From: AM-1111 sp046302135 | GTDB lineage: Bacteria > Bacteroidota > Bacteroidia > B-17B0 > Aurantibacillaceae | Direction of reading: 5' to 3' | Assembly: GCA_046302135.1 (NCBI GenBank) | Contig: JBKCIQ010000043.1 | Location: forward strand, 1 to 12,255 | Length of the DNA stretch: 12,255 nt | Part shown: in pieces, positions 1-6,576 of the stretch | Layout: every line of letters starts with the position of its first letter | Position numbering within the stretch: position 1 is the stretch's first letter | Notes under the pieces: model-generated | What the model was told of the DNA's origin: nothing | Databases searched by the model: none | The model's input: the letters and a program-made list of their open reading frames with translations, nothing else | Position numbers and translations under genes: made by a program

Positions 1-263
1 GTTACAATACCATCGTTTACTGTAACTGTTGCATTATTTACAAAATACTGTTGTATGTTGCTGTAATTTTGTTGTCCAAAGTAAGGTGCGGTCCAGGTTA
101 AAATTACAGTAGGTTTCTGACCCGTTTCTATTGAACCCTCAACAACGAGTTTTTGTTCAAAGTCAGGAATTTTCACATCGATATCTTTTGTGCATGATCC
201 TGTGAAAAAAACCGTAATAACTGAAATTGCGGGTATTAAAAATATATTTTTTAAACTGTCCAT
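1..263 (-). CDS. DUF4249-type outer-membrane lipoprotein, partial (N-terminus only)
   Basis: The first 87 codons of a gene that runs off the left edge. The ATG start lies 2 bases after the TAG stop of the TonB-dependent receptor gene, so the two are almost certainly cotranscribed. Residues 1-24 form a lipoprotein signal: a short polar N-terminus, a hydrophobic core (IFLIPAISVITVFF) and TGSC with the candidate lipidated Cys at position 24. The mature part begins TKDIDVKIPDFEQKLVVEGS and continues into a beta-rich segment with VILTWTAPYFG, which resembles the start of DUF4249 proteins. Those proteins are regularly encoded directly after this class of TonB receptor in Bacteroidota. By inference it is a surface or periplasmic lipoprotein assisting the receptor; the substrate is unknown. 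Family assignment rests on the N-terminus and the gene context only. Confidence 0.75.
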   Translation of the reverse strand, partial: MDSLKNIFLIPAISVITVFFTGSCTKDIDVKIPDFEQKLVVEGSIETGQKPTVILTWTAPYFGQQNYSNIQQYFVNNATVTVNDGIV

Positions 264-265
264 TC

Positions 266-2734
266 CTAAAATTTAAAATTCCAAGTTACTGATGGTAAAA
301 CCGGAAACAACGAAACTTGTTTTGCCGAAACTTTAAAAGTTCCTTGAGTAAAATCTCCTTCACGATCAAAATATATGAAATACGGGTTCATTCTGTTGTA
401 AACATTAAAAACAGAGAATGCCCAGCTGGATTCATAATGTTTACACCACGGCTTAGGCACCTGAATCTTGGAAATATCTTTACCCAACCGAGCATATTTT
501 TTTTCTAGTTTTGCCTTACGTTTTTCAATTTGCTTTTTTCTGTCGGGTGTGTAAGTGGCTGAAATATCCAACCTGTGGTAAGGTTGGAAACGATAACTAT
601 TTCTTAATCCAAAAACTGTCATAATATCTCCTTCAAAAAGAGCCAGTGAGTTAGGGAGTGTTCCTGCATTTCCTGTACCATATACCCATATCGTGGAAAA
701 ATTCCATCGTTTATTTAAGTCGTATGTTAGTACAACTGAAGCGTCGTGCCTGCGATCGTATTTTGCATAAAACTCTTGACCAAAATTTATATCAGCAAAC
801 TGTCGCTTTGTCCACGATAGAGTGTAGCCAATCCAGCCTGTTAACTTTCCTGATCGTTTTTTTACAAAAAACTCTGCACCGTAAGCTCTTCCTTTTCCGA
901 ATGTAAAACTGTTATCTGGGTTATCAAAAACATTATCTTGAGGTTGTGCACCATCTTTATATTCGATGAGATTTTGCATATCCTTATAGTAAACCTCAAC
1001 CGATGTTTCAAAAAGATCGTTATTGAAGTTTTTAAAATAACCCAAGGCATATTGGTTGCCTATTTGAGGTTTGATAATTTCAGTACAAGGCATCCATACA
1101 TCAGTAGGAAGAGATACAGAAGAAATAGAAGCAAGGTGTATGTATTGATAATTTCTTGTGTAGCTTGCTTTTATTGAGGAACTTTTTGATAAGGTCCAGC
1201 GTATTGAGGCGCGTGGCTCAAGTCCATTATAGTCAGCAACTTTTTCTCCATTTTTATATTTAATACTTCCGGTGGTTTGATTGAGTTCGTCTTTTGTAAA
1301 TCTTGTGAACGGACCAATTTGTGCAAAGTAGCTGAACCTTAAACCGGAATGAATTTTTAAATAATCGGTAATTTCCCAATCATCACTTATGTAAGCCTGG
1401 GCGTCATGTGCATAAAGTTTTACAATGTCACCAAAATCAAATTTTGTTTCACCTTGCTTTGCTGAAACATTGGTAGGAATGAAGGTGTGAAAAGTGTAAC
1501 TCCAACCAAATTTCACATCATGTCTTGTGTTGGCAAACCATGAATAATCCTGCTTTAGATTCCAATCTCTTATACCCGAAAAAAGTTTGAATTCAAAATC
1601 GTCTTGATTCGCTCCGAAAGAAAAGTCATAATACGAATAAATTAGTGAAGTGTTAGAAAAAAGTTTTTTATTGAAAATATGATTCCATCTGAAACTTCCT
1701 AGCGAGTTTCCCCAAGGTACATCAACATTGAATCCGCGTTCTGAATCGTTAAATCTAAAAACATCTCTTCCGAAATATCCGCTGAAATAAATTTTGTTTT
1801 TATCATTAATCAGGAAATTCAGTTTCCCGTTAAGGTCGTAAAAGTGATAACTTGTTCCTGCAAATGGCGAAGACCCCGCTTTAAAAAATGGCTTTATCAG
1901 AGCATCAATGTAAGTTCTTCTCATAGAGAAAATAAATGAGGAAGTATCTTTTTTTATTGGACCTTGTACCGTTAACCTTGAAGATATTACTCCAATTCCT
2001 CCGTTAACCTCATAACGTTGGTTGTTTCCTTCTTTCATTTGGATATCTAATACCGAAGAAAGTCTGTTTCCGTATTGTGCCGGCATTCCTCCTTTTACGA
2101 GTGTTACATTTTTTATAGCGTCGCCATTGAAAACAGAGAAAAAACCCATAAGGTGTGAAGCATTATACACTACTCCTTCGTCCAGCAGAATAAGGTTCTG
2201 ATCAGGGCCTCCTCCACGAACATAAAATCCGGTCTGTCCATCCCCGGAAGATTTAACTCCAGGAATCAGTTGAATTGTTTTTAATACATCAACTTCTCCC
2301 ATAAACTGAGGTAAGGTTTTTATTAACTCCATATCGAGGGTAACAGTTCCCATTTGAGTACCACTTACATTTTTATCACTTTTTTCACCTGTAATCTGAA
2401 CCTCATCCATTTGTATTTCCTGTGGTTTGAGTGAAATATTAATTTGAAGGTCTTTTATCAACTGAATGTTCTTTACTTCGTTACTGTATCCGGTAAAATT
2501 GAAAATTACCGTGTAGTTACCTTTTGGTATTGTTATGGAGTAAAAGCCATAATTATTAGTATTGAACGCTTTGTTGATTTCCTTGATGTAGATAGTTGCA
2601 CCAATCATTGCTTCTCCGTTAGACTGATCAGAAATTTTTCCTGAAAGTGTGAAATTTTGGCTATTTGCAATTGAAGAAATAACAAAAGTCAGGAGCAGAA
2701 AAAAAGAAAATCCTCTATTAAAAATTTTTATCAC
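266..2734 (-). CDS. TonB-dependent outer-membrane receptor with carboxypeptidase-regulatory-like N-terminal domain
   Basis: An 822-residue outer-membrane transporter energised by TonB-ExbBD. A signal peptide spans about residues 1-25 (hydrophobic FSFFLLLTFVISSIA, then NSQ). A CarboxypepD_reg-like domain follows at about 29-103 (LSGKISDQSNGEAMIGATIY, then YGFYSITIPKGNYTV). The plug is at about 130-235, with YVRGGGPDQNLILLDEGVVY and VKGGMPAQYGNRLSSVLDI. The beta-barrel fills the rest and ends in a C-terminal Phe (SVTWNFKF). It is not a SusC protein: it is shorter, and its partner is a DUF4249-type lipoprotein starting 2 bases downstream rather than SusD. A Lys/Arg-rich stretch at about 731-762 lies between the last predicted strands and looks like an insertion. 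The start is GTG: no in-frame ATG lies between it and the upstream stops, and this start gives a good signal peptide. The substrate cannot be inferred. Confidence 0.92.
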   Translation of the reverse strand: MIKIFNRGFSFFLLLTFVISSIANSQNFTLSGKISDQSNGEAMIGATIYIKEINKAFNTNNYGFYSITIPKGNYTVIFNFTGYSNEVKNIQLIKDLQINISLKPQEIQMDEVQITGEKSDKNVSGTQMGTVTLDMELIKTLPQFMGEVDVLKTIQLIPGVKSSGDGQTGFYVRGGGPDQNLILLDEGVVYNASHLMGFFSVFNGDAIKNVTLVKGGMPAQYGNRLSSVLDIQMKEGNNQRYEVNGGIGVISSRLTVQGPIKKDTSSFIFSMRRTYIDALIKPFFKAGSSPFAGTSYHFYDLNGKLNFLINDKNKIYFSGYFGRDVFRFNDSERGFNVDVPWGNSLGSFRWNHIFNKKLFSNTSLIYSYYDFSFGANQDDFEFKLFSGIRDWNLKQDYSWFANTRHDVKFGWSYTFHTFIPTNVSAKQGETKFDFGDIVKLYAHDAQAYISDDWEITDYLKIHSGLRFSYFAQIGPFTRFTKDELNQTTGSIKYKNGEKVADYNGLEPRASIRWTLSKSSSIKASYTRNYQYIHLASISSVSLPTDVWMPCTEIIKPQIGNQYALGYFKNFNNDLFETSVEVYYKDMQNLIEYKDGAQPQDNVFDNPDNSFTFGKGRAYGAEFFVKKRSGKLTGWIGYTLSWTKRQFADINFGQEFYAKYDRRHDASVVLTYDLNKRWNFSTIWVYGTGNAGTLPNSLALFEGDIMTVFGLRNSYRFQPYHRLDISATYTPDRKKQIEKRKAKLEKKYARLGKDISKIQVPKPWCKHYESSWAFSVFNVYNRMNPYFIYFDREGDFTQGTFKVSAKQVSLFPVLPSVTWNFKF

Positions 2735-2784
2735 GAACGCGAAGTTCGGTTTTTTGTTTCGGTATAGAAAGATTTTTCGGTCAT
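2731..2784 (-). other. 17-codon upstream reading frame overlapping the GTG start of the TonB receptor
   Basis: An ATG frame encodes MTEKSFYTETKNRTSRS and ends in a TGA that overlaps the receptor's GTG start in the arrangement GTGA. This geometry is compatible with translational coupling or a leader peptide. There is no homology or clear ribosome binding site to support translation, and a 17-codon frame can occur by chance. It is recorded because it coincides exactly with a non-ATG start and a hairpin. Confidence 0.25.
2734..2748 (-). promoter_or_regulatory. Small hairpin abutting the GTG start codon of the TonB receptor
   Basis: In the mRNA sense the sequence is CGAAC-TTCGC-GTTCG, a perfect 5-bp stem with a 5-base loop. 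The last G of the right arm is the first base of the GTG start codon. Such a hairpin could limit initiation and make it depend on translation of the overlapping upstream frame. The structure is visible directly; the regulatory role is inference. Confidence 0.35.
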
Positions 2785-2820
2785 TAATATTTATTTATCA
2801 GTTAATTTTTTGAAAATGGT

Positions 2821-2828
2821 TATTTTTG
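2821..2828 (+). promoter_or_regulatory. Candidate -7 promoter element (TATTTTTG) for tRNA-Pro
   Basis: TATTTTTG matches the Bacteroidota -7 consensus TAnnTTTG and lies 19 bases before the tRNA's first base, which would give a leader of roughly a dozen bases. No TTTG sits at the usual 19-21-base spacing upstream; the nearest T-run ending in G is only 8 bases away. Half of the promoter signature is therefore missing. Confidence 0.45.
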
Positions 2829-2847
2829 TACACGAGCGGTTTATAAT

Positions 2848-2920
2848 CGGGCTGTAGCACAGTTGGTAGTGTACCAGTATGGGGTGCTGGGGGTCGCGTG
2901 TTCGAGTCACGTCAGCCCGA
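2848..2920 (+). tRNA. tRNA-Pro (anticodon GGG)
   Basis: A complete 73-base cloverleaf can be drawn. The acceptor stem CGGGCTG pairs fully with CAGCCCG, with discriminator A73. The D arm is GCAC/GTGT with loop AGTTGGTA. The anticodon stem is CCAGT/GCTGG (one T-G pair) with loop ATGGGGT, which places anticodon GGG at 2881-2883 after U33 and before G37. The variable region is five bases (GGGTC). The T arm is GCGTG/CACGT around TTCGAGT. The C1-G72 pair with A73 is the expected proline identity signature. CCA is not encoded. The gene stands alone on the plus strand between minus-strand genes. Confidence 0.96.
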
Positions 2921-2936
2921 CGTCAGAAAGCGAAGG

Positions 2937-2969
2937 AATAAAAGGGAGCTTCAAGTTCCCTTTTATTTT
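2937..2969 (+). terminator. Intrinsic terminator after tRNA-Pro, possibly bidirectional
   Basis: The left arm AATAAAAGGGAGC pairs with GTTCCCTTTTATT (one G-U pair) around the loop TTCAA. A further TT completes the run TTTTATTTT at the 3' end. It begins 17 bases after the tRNA. Because the arms are A-rich on one side and T-rich on the other, the minus strand also reads as a G/C-core hairpin ending in TTTTATT, so it could also stop transcription coming from the S9 peptidase operon before it crosses the tRNA antisense. Confidence 0.85.
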
Positions 2970-3225
2970 AATTAAAAGTCATTATTTGTCAATCTTTGAA
3001 AAGTTCTTTTTAAAATGGTGCAAAAGAAAATCATTCGTATTTTTTTCAAGATAATTTTTGATCATTAGATTTTAACTTTTAATTCGATAGTTTAATTGCT
3101 CGTTTTTGATTCATAAATTCTAAACTCTACGCCTCGCTAGAAAAAGGTTTTAAGGTACTCAGCGAGCAACTGGTATTCAGGTGGCTTAGTCTCAGTTTTG
3201 AGTAAAAGGAATAACGAAGAGCGTT
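2970..3225. other. Intergenic stretch without a recognisable gene
   Basis: AT-rich spacer between the tRNA terminator and the stop codon of the S9 peptidase gene. It holds an imperfect direct repeat (GGTACTCAG at 3154-3162, GGTATTCAG at 3172-3180), a 6-bp inverted repeat (CTCGCT 3133-3138, AGCGAG 3161-3166) and a short CTCA-GTTT-TGAG hairpin (3191-3202). None is followed by a T-run in the minus direction. No coding region is convincing here. Confidence 0.6.
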
Positions 3226-5148
3226 TTATTTCAGTGTCTCTTTCAACCAACTAAAAAACTCTCTCTGCCAAACAACGGAATTTTGCTCTTTTAATATCCA
3301 ATGATTTTCATTTGGAAAATAAAGTAACTTACTTTTAATGCCTCTTAATTGTGCCGCCTGAAACGCCTGTAATCCTTGTTCTATCGGAACTCTGAAATCA
3401 ATTCCCCCTTGTATGATCAACATAGGGCTATCCCACTTTTCTACAAAATTCACCGGATTGAATTCATTGTAACTTTTCTGAATGGCAGGATTATTTTTTT
3501 CCCAATATGGACCTCCAAGGTCATGATTTACGAAAAATAATTCTTCCGTCGTGCCATACATACTTCTCCAGTCAAAAATTCCATCATGGCAAATAAAACT
3601 TTTGAATCTTTTCTGATGATTTCCCGCAAGATAAAAACAAGAGTATCCTCCGTAACTCGCACCCACACATCCCAATCTGTTTTTGTCAACATAAGTTTCT
3701 TTTGCCATTTCATCTATGGCTACCAAATAATCTTTCATGTTTTGCCCTCCGTAATCCATGCTGATCTGCTCATTCCACTCCACGCCATGGCCTGGCATCC
3801 CACGACGATTGGGTGCAACAATGATGTAACCGTTTGCTGCCATCAGTTGAAAATTCCATCTGAACGAATAAAATTGTGTAAGCGCTGACTGCGGTCCTCC
3901 CTGGCAGTAGAGTAGGGTAGGATATTTTTTGTTCGGATCAAAGTCGGGAGGATAGATCACCCAGGACAATAATTTTTTTCCATCTGTTGCTGTGAAATAT
4001 TTTTTCTCAATTTTTCCAATCTTAATGCCATTATAAAACTCATCGTTAACATGTGTCAGTTGTTTCATAATTCCTGTTTTCAAATCCACAGAAAAAATTT
4101 CAGCGGCATGATTCATATCCGTTCTTTCTACCATCATGCTGTTTCCAATTTGTCCAACAATTGTTCTAACATCAAAATCTCCATTAGTAATTTGCTTAAT
4201 GCTTTTTTCAGGTATAGGTAATTTATCTTTTGGGCCAGGAACAACAATTTCAAAAAGCTGTTCTGTTCCGTCAATGGGTGCAACAAAAAATATTTTCTTT
4301 CCGTCCAACGACCATTTGAATTGATTAACTGTCCCATCCCAACCTTTAGTAATATTTACCGGTATATTATTTATCATTATTACAATATCATTTTTATCAG
4401 ATTCGTAGCCGTCTGTTTTCATACTGAGAAATGCCATCTGCCCGGCAGATGAAAATGCAGGTTGAACATCATAACCCATCAAACTTTCGGTTAAATTTAC
4501 TGTAGTTTTAGTTGCTATGTCATAGGAGAAAATATCCGTGTTGGTACTCGTTGCGTATTGTATTCCGTATTTTTTCTTGCAAACGTAAATTACTTTTTTT
4601 CCATCGGGACTGAATTGAAAGTCATCATCTCCGCCGAAAGGTTTTTGTGGACAATCAAAAGGTTCATTACCGATTAAGTCTGTGCTGTCAATGGTTTTTC
4701 CATTTTTAATGGTGTTGAGAAATATATGATCAAATTTTCCATCTTCCCAGTTGTCCCAGTGTCTGTTGTTGAGTGTTTCGTAAATCATGACATCAGATTT
4801 TGGAACATCAGCATAAAAATCTGTTCCGAAAACTTTTTTGATTTTTATTTCATTAACACTGAGTTTGTAATTCCCATCGCTTGTTACTTGATTGTTGTTT
4901 AGATAATTTTCGTGATTTTGAATTTCCTGAATATTGTTGTCTTGAGGATTAAGAAGAAAATACTTTCTGTTAGCTTTGTTTTGCTGTAGGTTATATTTTC
5001 GCGCACTAAAAACAATTGATTTACCATCTTTAGTGATTCCAATACCCGAAACTTTTCCAAGCTGTACCAATGCTTCAGGAGTTAGTACATCTTGCGCGAA
5101 AGAAAATAAAGTTGATGATAAAACTGTAATGAAGAATAATTTTTTCAT
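3226..5148 (-). CDS. Secreted S9 family serine peptidase (DPP5/acylaminoacyl-peptidase-like)
   Basis: A 640-residue exported peptidase that probably removes short peptides from the N-termini of oligopeptides in the periplasm. The signal peptide covers about residues 1-18 (MKKLFFITVLSSTLFSFA, then QD). An N-terminal beta-propeller with SPDGKKVIYV and SLDGKKIFFV repeats spans about 25-370. The alpha/beta-hydrolase domain occupies about 385-640. The catalytic triad is Ser498 in GASYGGYS, Asp584 in GGIDFRVP and His616 in NENHW; the spacings of 86 and 32 residues fit family S9, and CQGGPQS lies in the expected oxyanion region. All key residues are present. The gene starts 4 bases after the ABC ATPase stop codon and is the last of the lpx-containing unit. 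Dipeptidyl-peptidase 5-like specificity is likely but cannot be told apart from acylaminoacyl peptidase by eye. Confidence 0.9.
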   Translation of the reverse strand: MKKLFFITVLSSTLFSFAQDVLTPEALVQLGKVSGIGITKDGKSIVFSARKYNLQQNKANRKYFLLNPQDNNIQEIQNHENYLNNNQVTSDGNYKLSVNEIKIKKVFGTDFYADVPKSDVMIYETLNNRHWDNWEDGKFDHIFLNTIKNGKTIDSTDLIGNEPFDCPQKPFGGDDDFQFSPDGKKVIYVCKKKYGIQYATSTNTDIFSYDIATKTTVNLTESLMGYDVQPAFSSAGQMAFLSMKTDGYESDKNDIVIMINNIPVNITKGWDGTVNQFKWSLDGKKIFFVAPIDGTEQLFEIVVPGPKDKLPIPEKSIKQITNGDFDVRTIVGQIGNSMMVERTDMNHAAEIFSVDLKTGIMKQLTHVNDEFYNGIKIGKIEKKYFTATDGKKLLSWVIYPPDFDPNKKYPTLLYCQGGPQSALTQFYSFRWNFQLMAANGYIIVAPNRRGMPGHGVEWNEQISMDYGGQNMKDYLVAIDEMAKETYVDKNRLGCVGASYGGYSCFYLAGNHQKRFKSFICHDGIFDWRSMYGTTEELFFVNHDLGGPYWEKNNPAIQKSYNEFNPVNFVEKWDSPMLIIQGGIDFRVPIEQGLQAFQAAQLRGIKSKLLYFPNENHWILKEQNSVVWQREFFSWLKETLK

Positions 5149-5152
5149 ATTT

Positions 5153-5794
5153 CTATTTTTTAAAATCTTGAATGTTTAAATGTCGGTTGCAAAATTCAAA
5201 TTCCGCTTGAATGTTGTTTGAACAGACCAAAATGGTTTTGTGTGATGCAAATTCACGAATCAAATTACCATACCAGTTTATTCCGTTGGAATCTAGGTTA
5301 CTGCAAGGTTCGTCTAAAAGTAACAACGGAACATTTGATAAAACAGCCAAAGTAATTTTTGCTCTTTGCTTCATACCGCTGCTAAATAGTTTTAGTTGTT
5401 TTTCAGTATTATTTTTTCCTAGTCCACTGATTTCACAAATATCTTCAGTTGAAAGTTCAGGATAAAATGATTTGAATTTTTGTTGATGTATTACGGCCTC
5501 TCTAAAACTGAAATCTTCAATCAACTCCATATAAGGTGAGGCAAAACTCAGGTATTTATAATGATCTGATTGTTTCAATAATTTTTCCTCAAAACGATAT
5601 TCAATTTTACCTGATGTTACTTCCTGAAATGTGGAAACGCATTGGAGAAAAGTGGATTTTCCACTGCCGTTTGAACCAAGAATTGCAATTTTTTCTCCTC
5701 GAGAAATTTCTAGGCTAATGTTTTTAAAGATCCACTCACTGAGAAAGCGTTTGGAAATATTTTCCAGCTTAATGTTGAGTAGATTTTCTCTCAT
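5153..5794 (-). CDS. ABC transporter-type ATP-binding protein with atypical Q- and H-loops
   Basis: A 213-residue stand-alone nucleotide-binding domain. Walker A is GSNGSGKST (40-48), with K46 as the phosphate-binding Lys. The signature is SSGMKQR (138-144), a variant of LSGGQ. Walker B is LLLLDEP (157-163), with D161 and the catalytic Glu E162. The D-loop is SNLD (165-168). Two switch positions are unusual: the Q-loop region reads YLSFASPY (81-88) without Gln, and the H-loop reads VCSNN (190-194), with Asn193 where His is usual. There are no membrane segments and no permease gene in the window. It starts 6 bases after lpxA and ends 4 bases before the S9 peptidase gene. It may be the ATPase of a transporter encoded elsewhere, or a soluble ABC protein; the substrate is unknown. 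The fold assignment is secure, the role is not. Confidence 0.88.
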   Translation of the reverse strand: MRENLLNIKLENISKRFLSEWIFKNISLEISRGEKIAILGSNGSGKSTFLQCVSTFQEVTSGKIEYRFEEKLLKQSDHYKYLSFASPYMELIEDFSFREAVIHQQKFKSFYPELSTEDICEISGLGKNNTEKQLKLFSSGMKQRAKITLAVLSNVPLLLLDEPCSNLDSNGINWYGNLIREFASHKTILVCSNNIQAEFEFCNRHLNIQDFKK

Positions 5795-5800
5795 GAAAAA

Positions 5801-6574
5801 TTATATTCCTCTTATAACACCGTCTTTTGAGTTTCGAATAAAGCTCAGTATCTCTGATTTTACATCGCTTTCAGGTATTTCGGCTTCAACAACCTCAAGG
5901 GCTTTACTCATGTTGTGTCCTCGTACGAATAAGGTTCGGTAAATGTCTTCAATTAGCCTTATGGTTTCTTTGTCAAAACCTCTCCTTGACAGCCCCACAG
6001 TATTTACACCAATATAAGAAATCGGTTCACGTGCCGCTTTTACGTAAGGTGGTACATTTTTTCTAATTAATGTTGCACCTCCAATAAAACTGTGTGCTCC
6101 TATATGAACGAATTGTTGAGCCACTGCAAAACCTTCTAGAATTGCCCAATCATCAATGGTGATGTGTCCACTGAGACCAACATTATTTGCGAGAATTACA
6201 TTATTTCCAACAATGCAGTCATGCGCAAGATGAACGTATGCCATGATTAAACAATTCTTTCCGATGGAAGTTTTATTTTTATCTATGGTACCTTTGTTCA
6301 TGGTTACACACTCCCGTATAACGGTATTATCACCTATTTCGGCAGTTGTTGGTTCGTCTTTGTATTTTAAATCCTGTGGTATCGCGCTAATAACGGCACC
6401 CGGAAATATCTTTACATTTTTTCCGATTCTTGCGCCATCCATTATTGTAACGTTCGGTCCAATCCATGTATCATCTCCAATCTCTACATCTCCATAAATT
6501 GTTGAAAATGGTGAAACGGTTACATTATTTCCGATTTTTGCTTTTGGATCTATGTGTGTTAACTGATGAATCAT
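5801..6574 (-). CDS. lpxA: Acyl-ACP--UDP-N-acetylglucosamine O-acyltransferase
   Basis: The first enzyme of lipid A synthesis, transferring a 3-hydroxyacyl chain from ACP to the 3-OH of UDP-GlcNAc in the cytoplasm. The 257 residues form hexapeptide repeats of a left-handed beta-helix from about 5 to 190 (for example IGDDTWIGPNVTI), followed by a helical C-terminal domain. The catalytic His is His118 in VHLAHDC, corresponding to E. coli His125; His115 (E. coli His122) and His137 in LSGHITIDDW (E. coli His144) are also kept. E. coli His160 aligns with Gln153 in VAQQF. Gly166 aligns with E. coli Gly173 of the acyl-chain ruler, which would allow a long chain. The C-terminal signature PPYVKA and GVNTVGLSRRGF is present. 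The ATG lies 2 bases after the lpxC/fabZ stop. Confidence 0.96.
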   Translation of the reverse strand: MIHQLTHIDPKAKIGNNVTVSPFSTIYGDVEIGDDTWIGPNVTIMDGARIGKNVKIFPGAVISAIPQDLKYKDEPTTAEIGDNTVIRECVTMNKGTIDKNKTSIGKNCLIMAYVHLAHDCIVGNNVILANNVGLSGHITIDDWAILEGFAVAQQFVHIGAHSFIGGATLIRKNVPPYVKAAREPISYIGVNTVGLSRRGFDKETIRLIEDIYRTLFVRGHNMSKALEVVEAEIPESDVKSEILSFIRNSKDGVIRGI

Positions 6575-6576
6575 TA

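Noticed and set aside
266..2734. SusC-like glycan importer
   Set aside because: The protein is shorter than SusC proteins and is followed by a DUF4249-type lipoprotein rather than SusD, with no glycan-degrading enzymes nearby.
2848..2920. tRNA gene as an integration site for a mobile island
   Set aside because: No integrase and no duplicated tRNA 3' end were seen in the flanking sequence.
2863..3054. A 63-codon plus-strand frame starting inside tRNA-Pro
   Set aside because: It overlaps most of the tRNA and its terminator; the open frame is a by-product of those sequences.
2982..3065. A 27-codon minus-strand frame (MIKNYLEKNTNDFLLHHFKK...) downstream of the S9 gene
   Set aside because: Short, Lys/Asn-rich as expected from AT-rich DNA, with no recognisable homology, ribosome binding site or promoter.
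3133..3166. CTCGCT/AGCGAG inverted repeat as a terminator for the S9 operon
   Set aside because: Only 6 bp with a loop of more than 20 bases and no following T-run in the minus direction.
3154..3180. Direct repeat GGTACTCAG / GGTATTCAG as an attachment site or CRISPR-like unit
   Set aside because: Two imperfect 9-base copies only, with no regular array and no integrase or cas gene.
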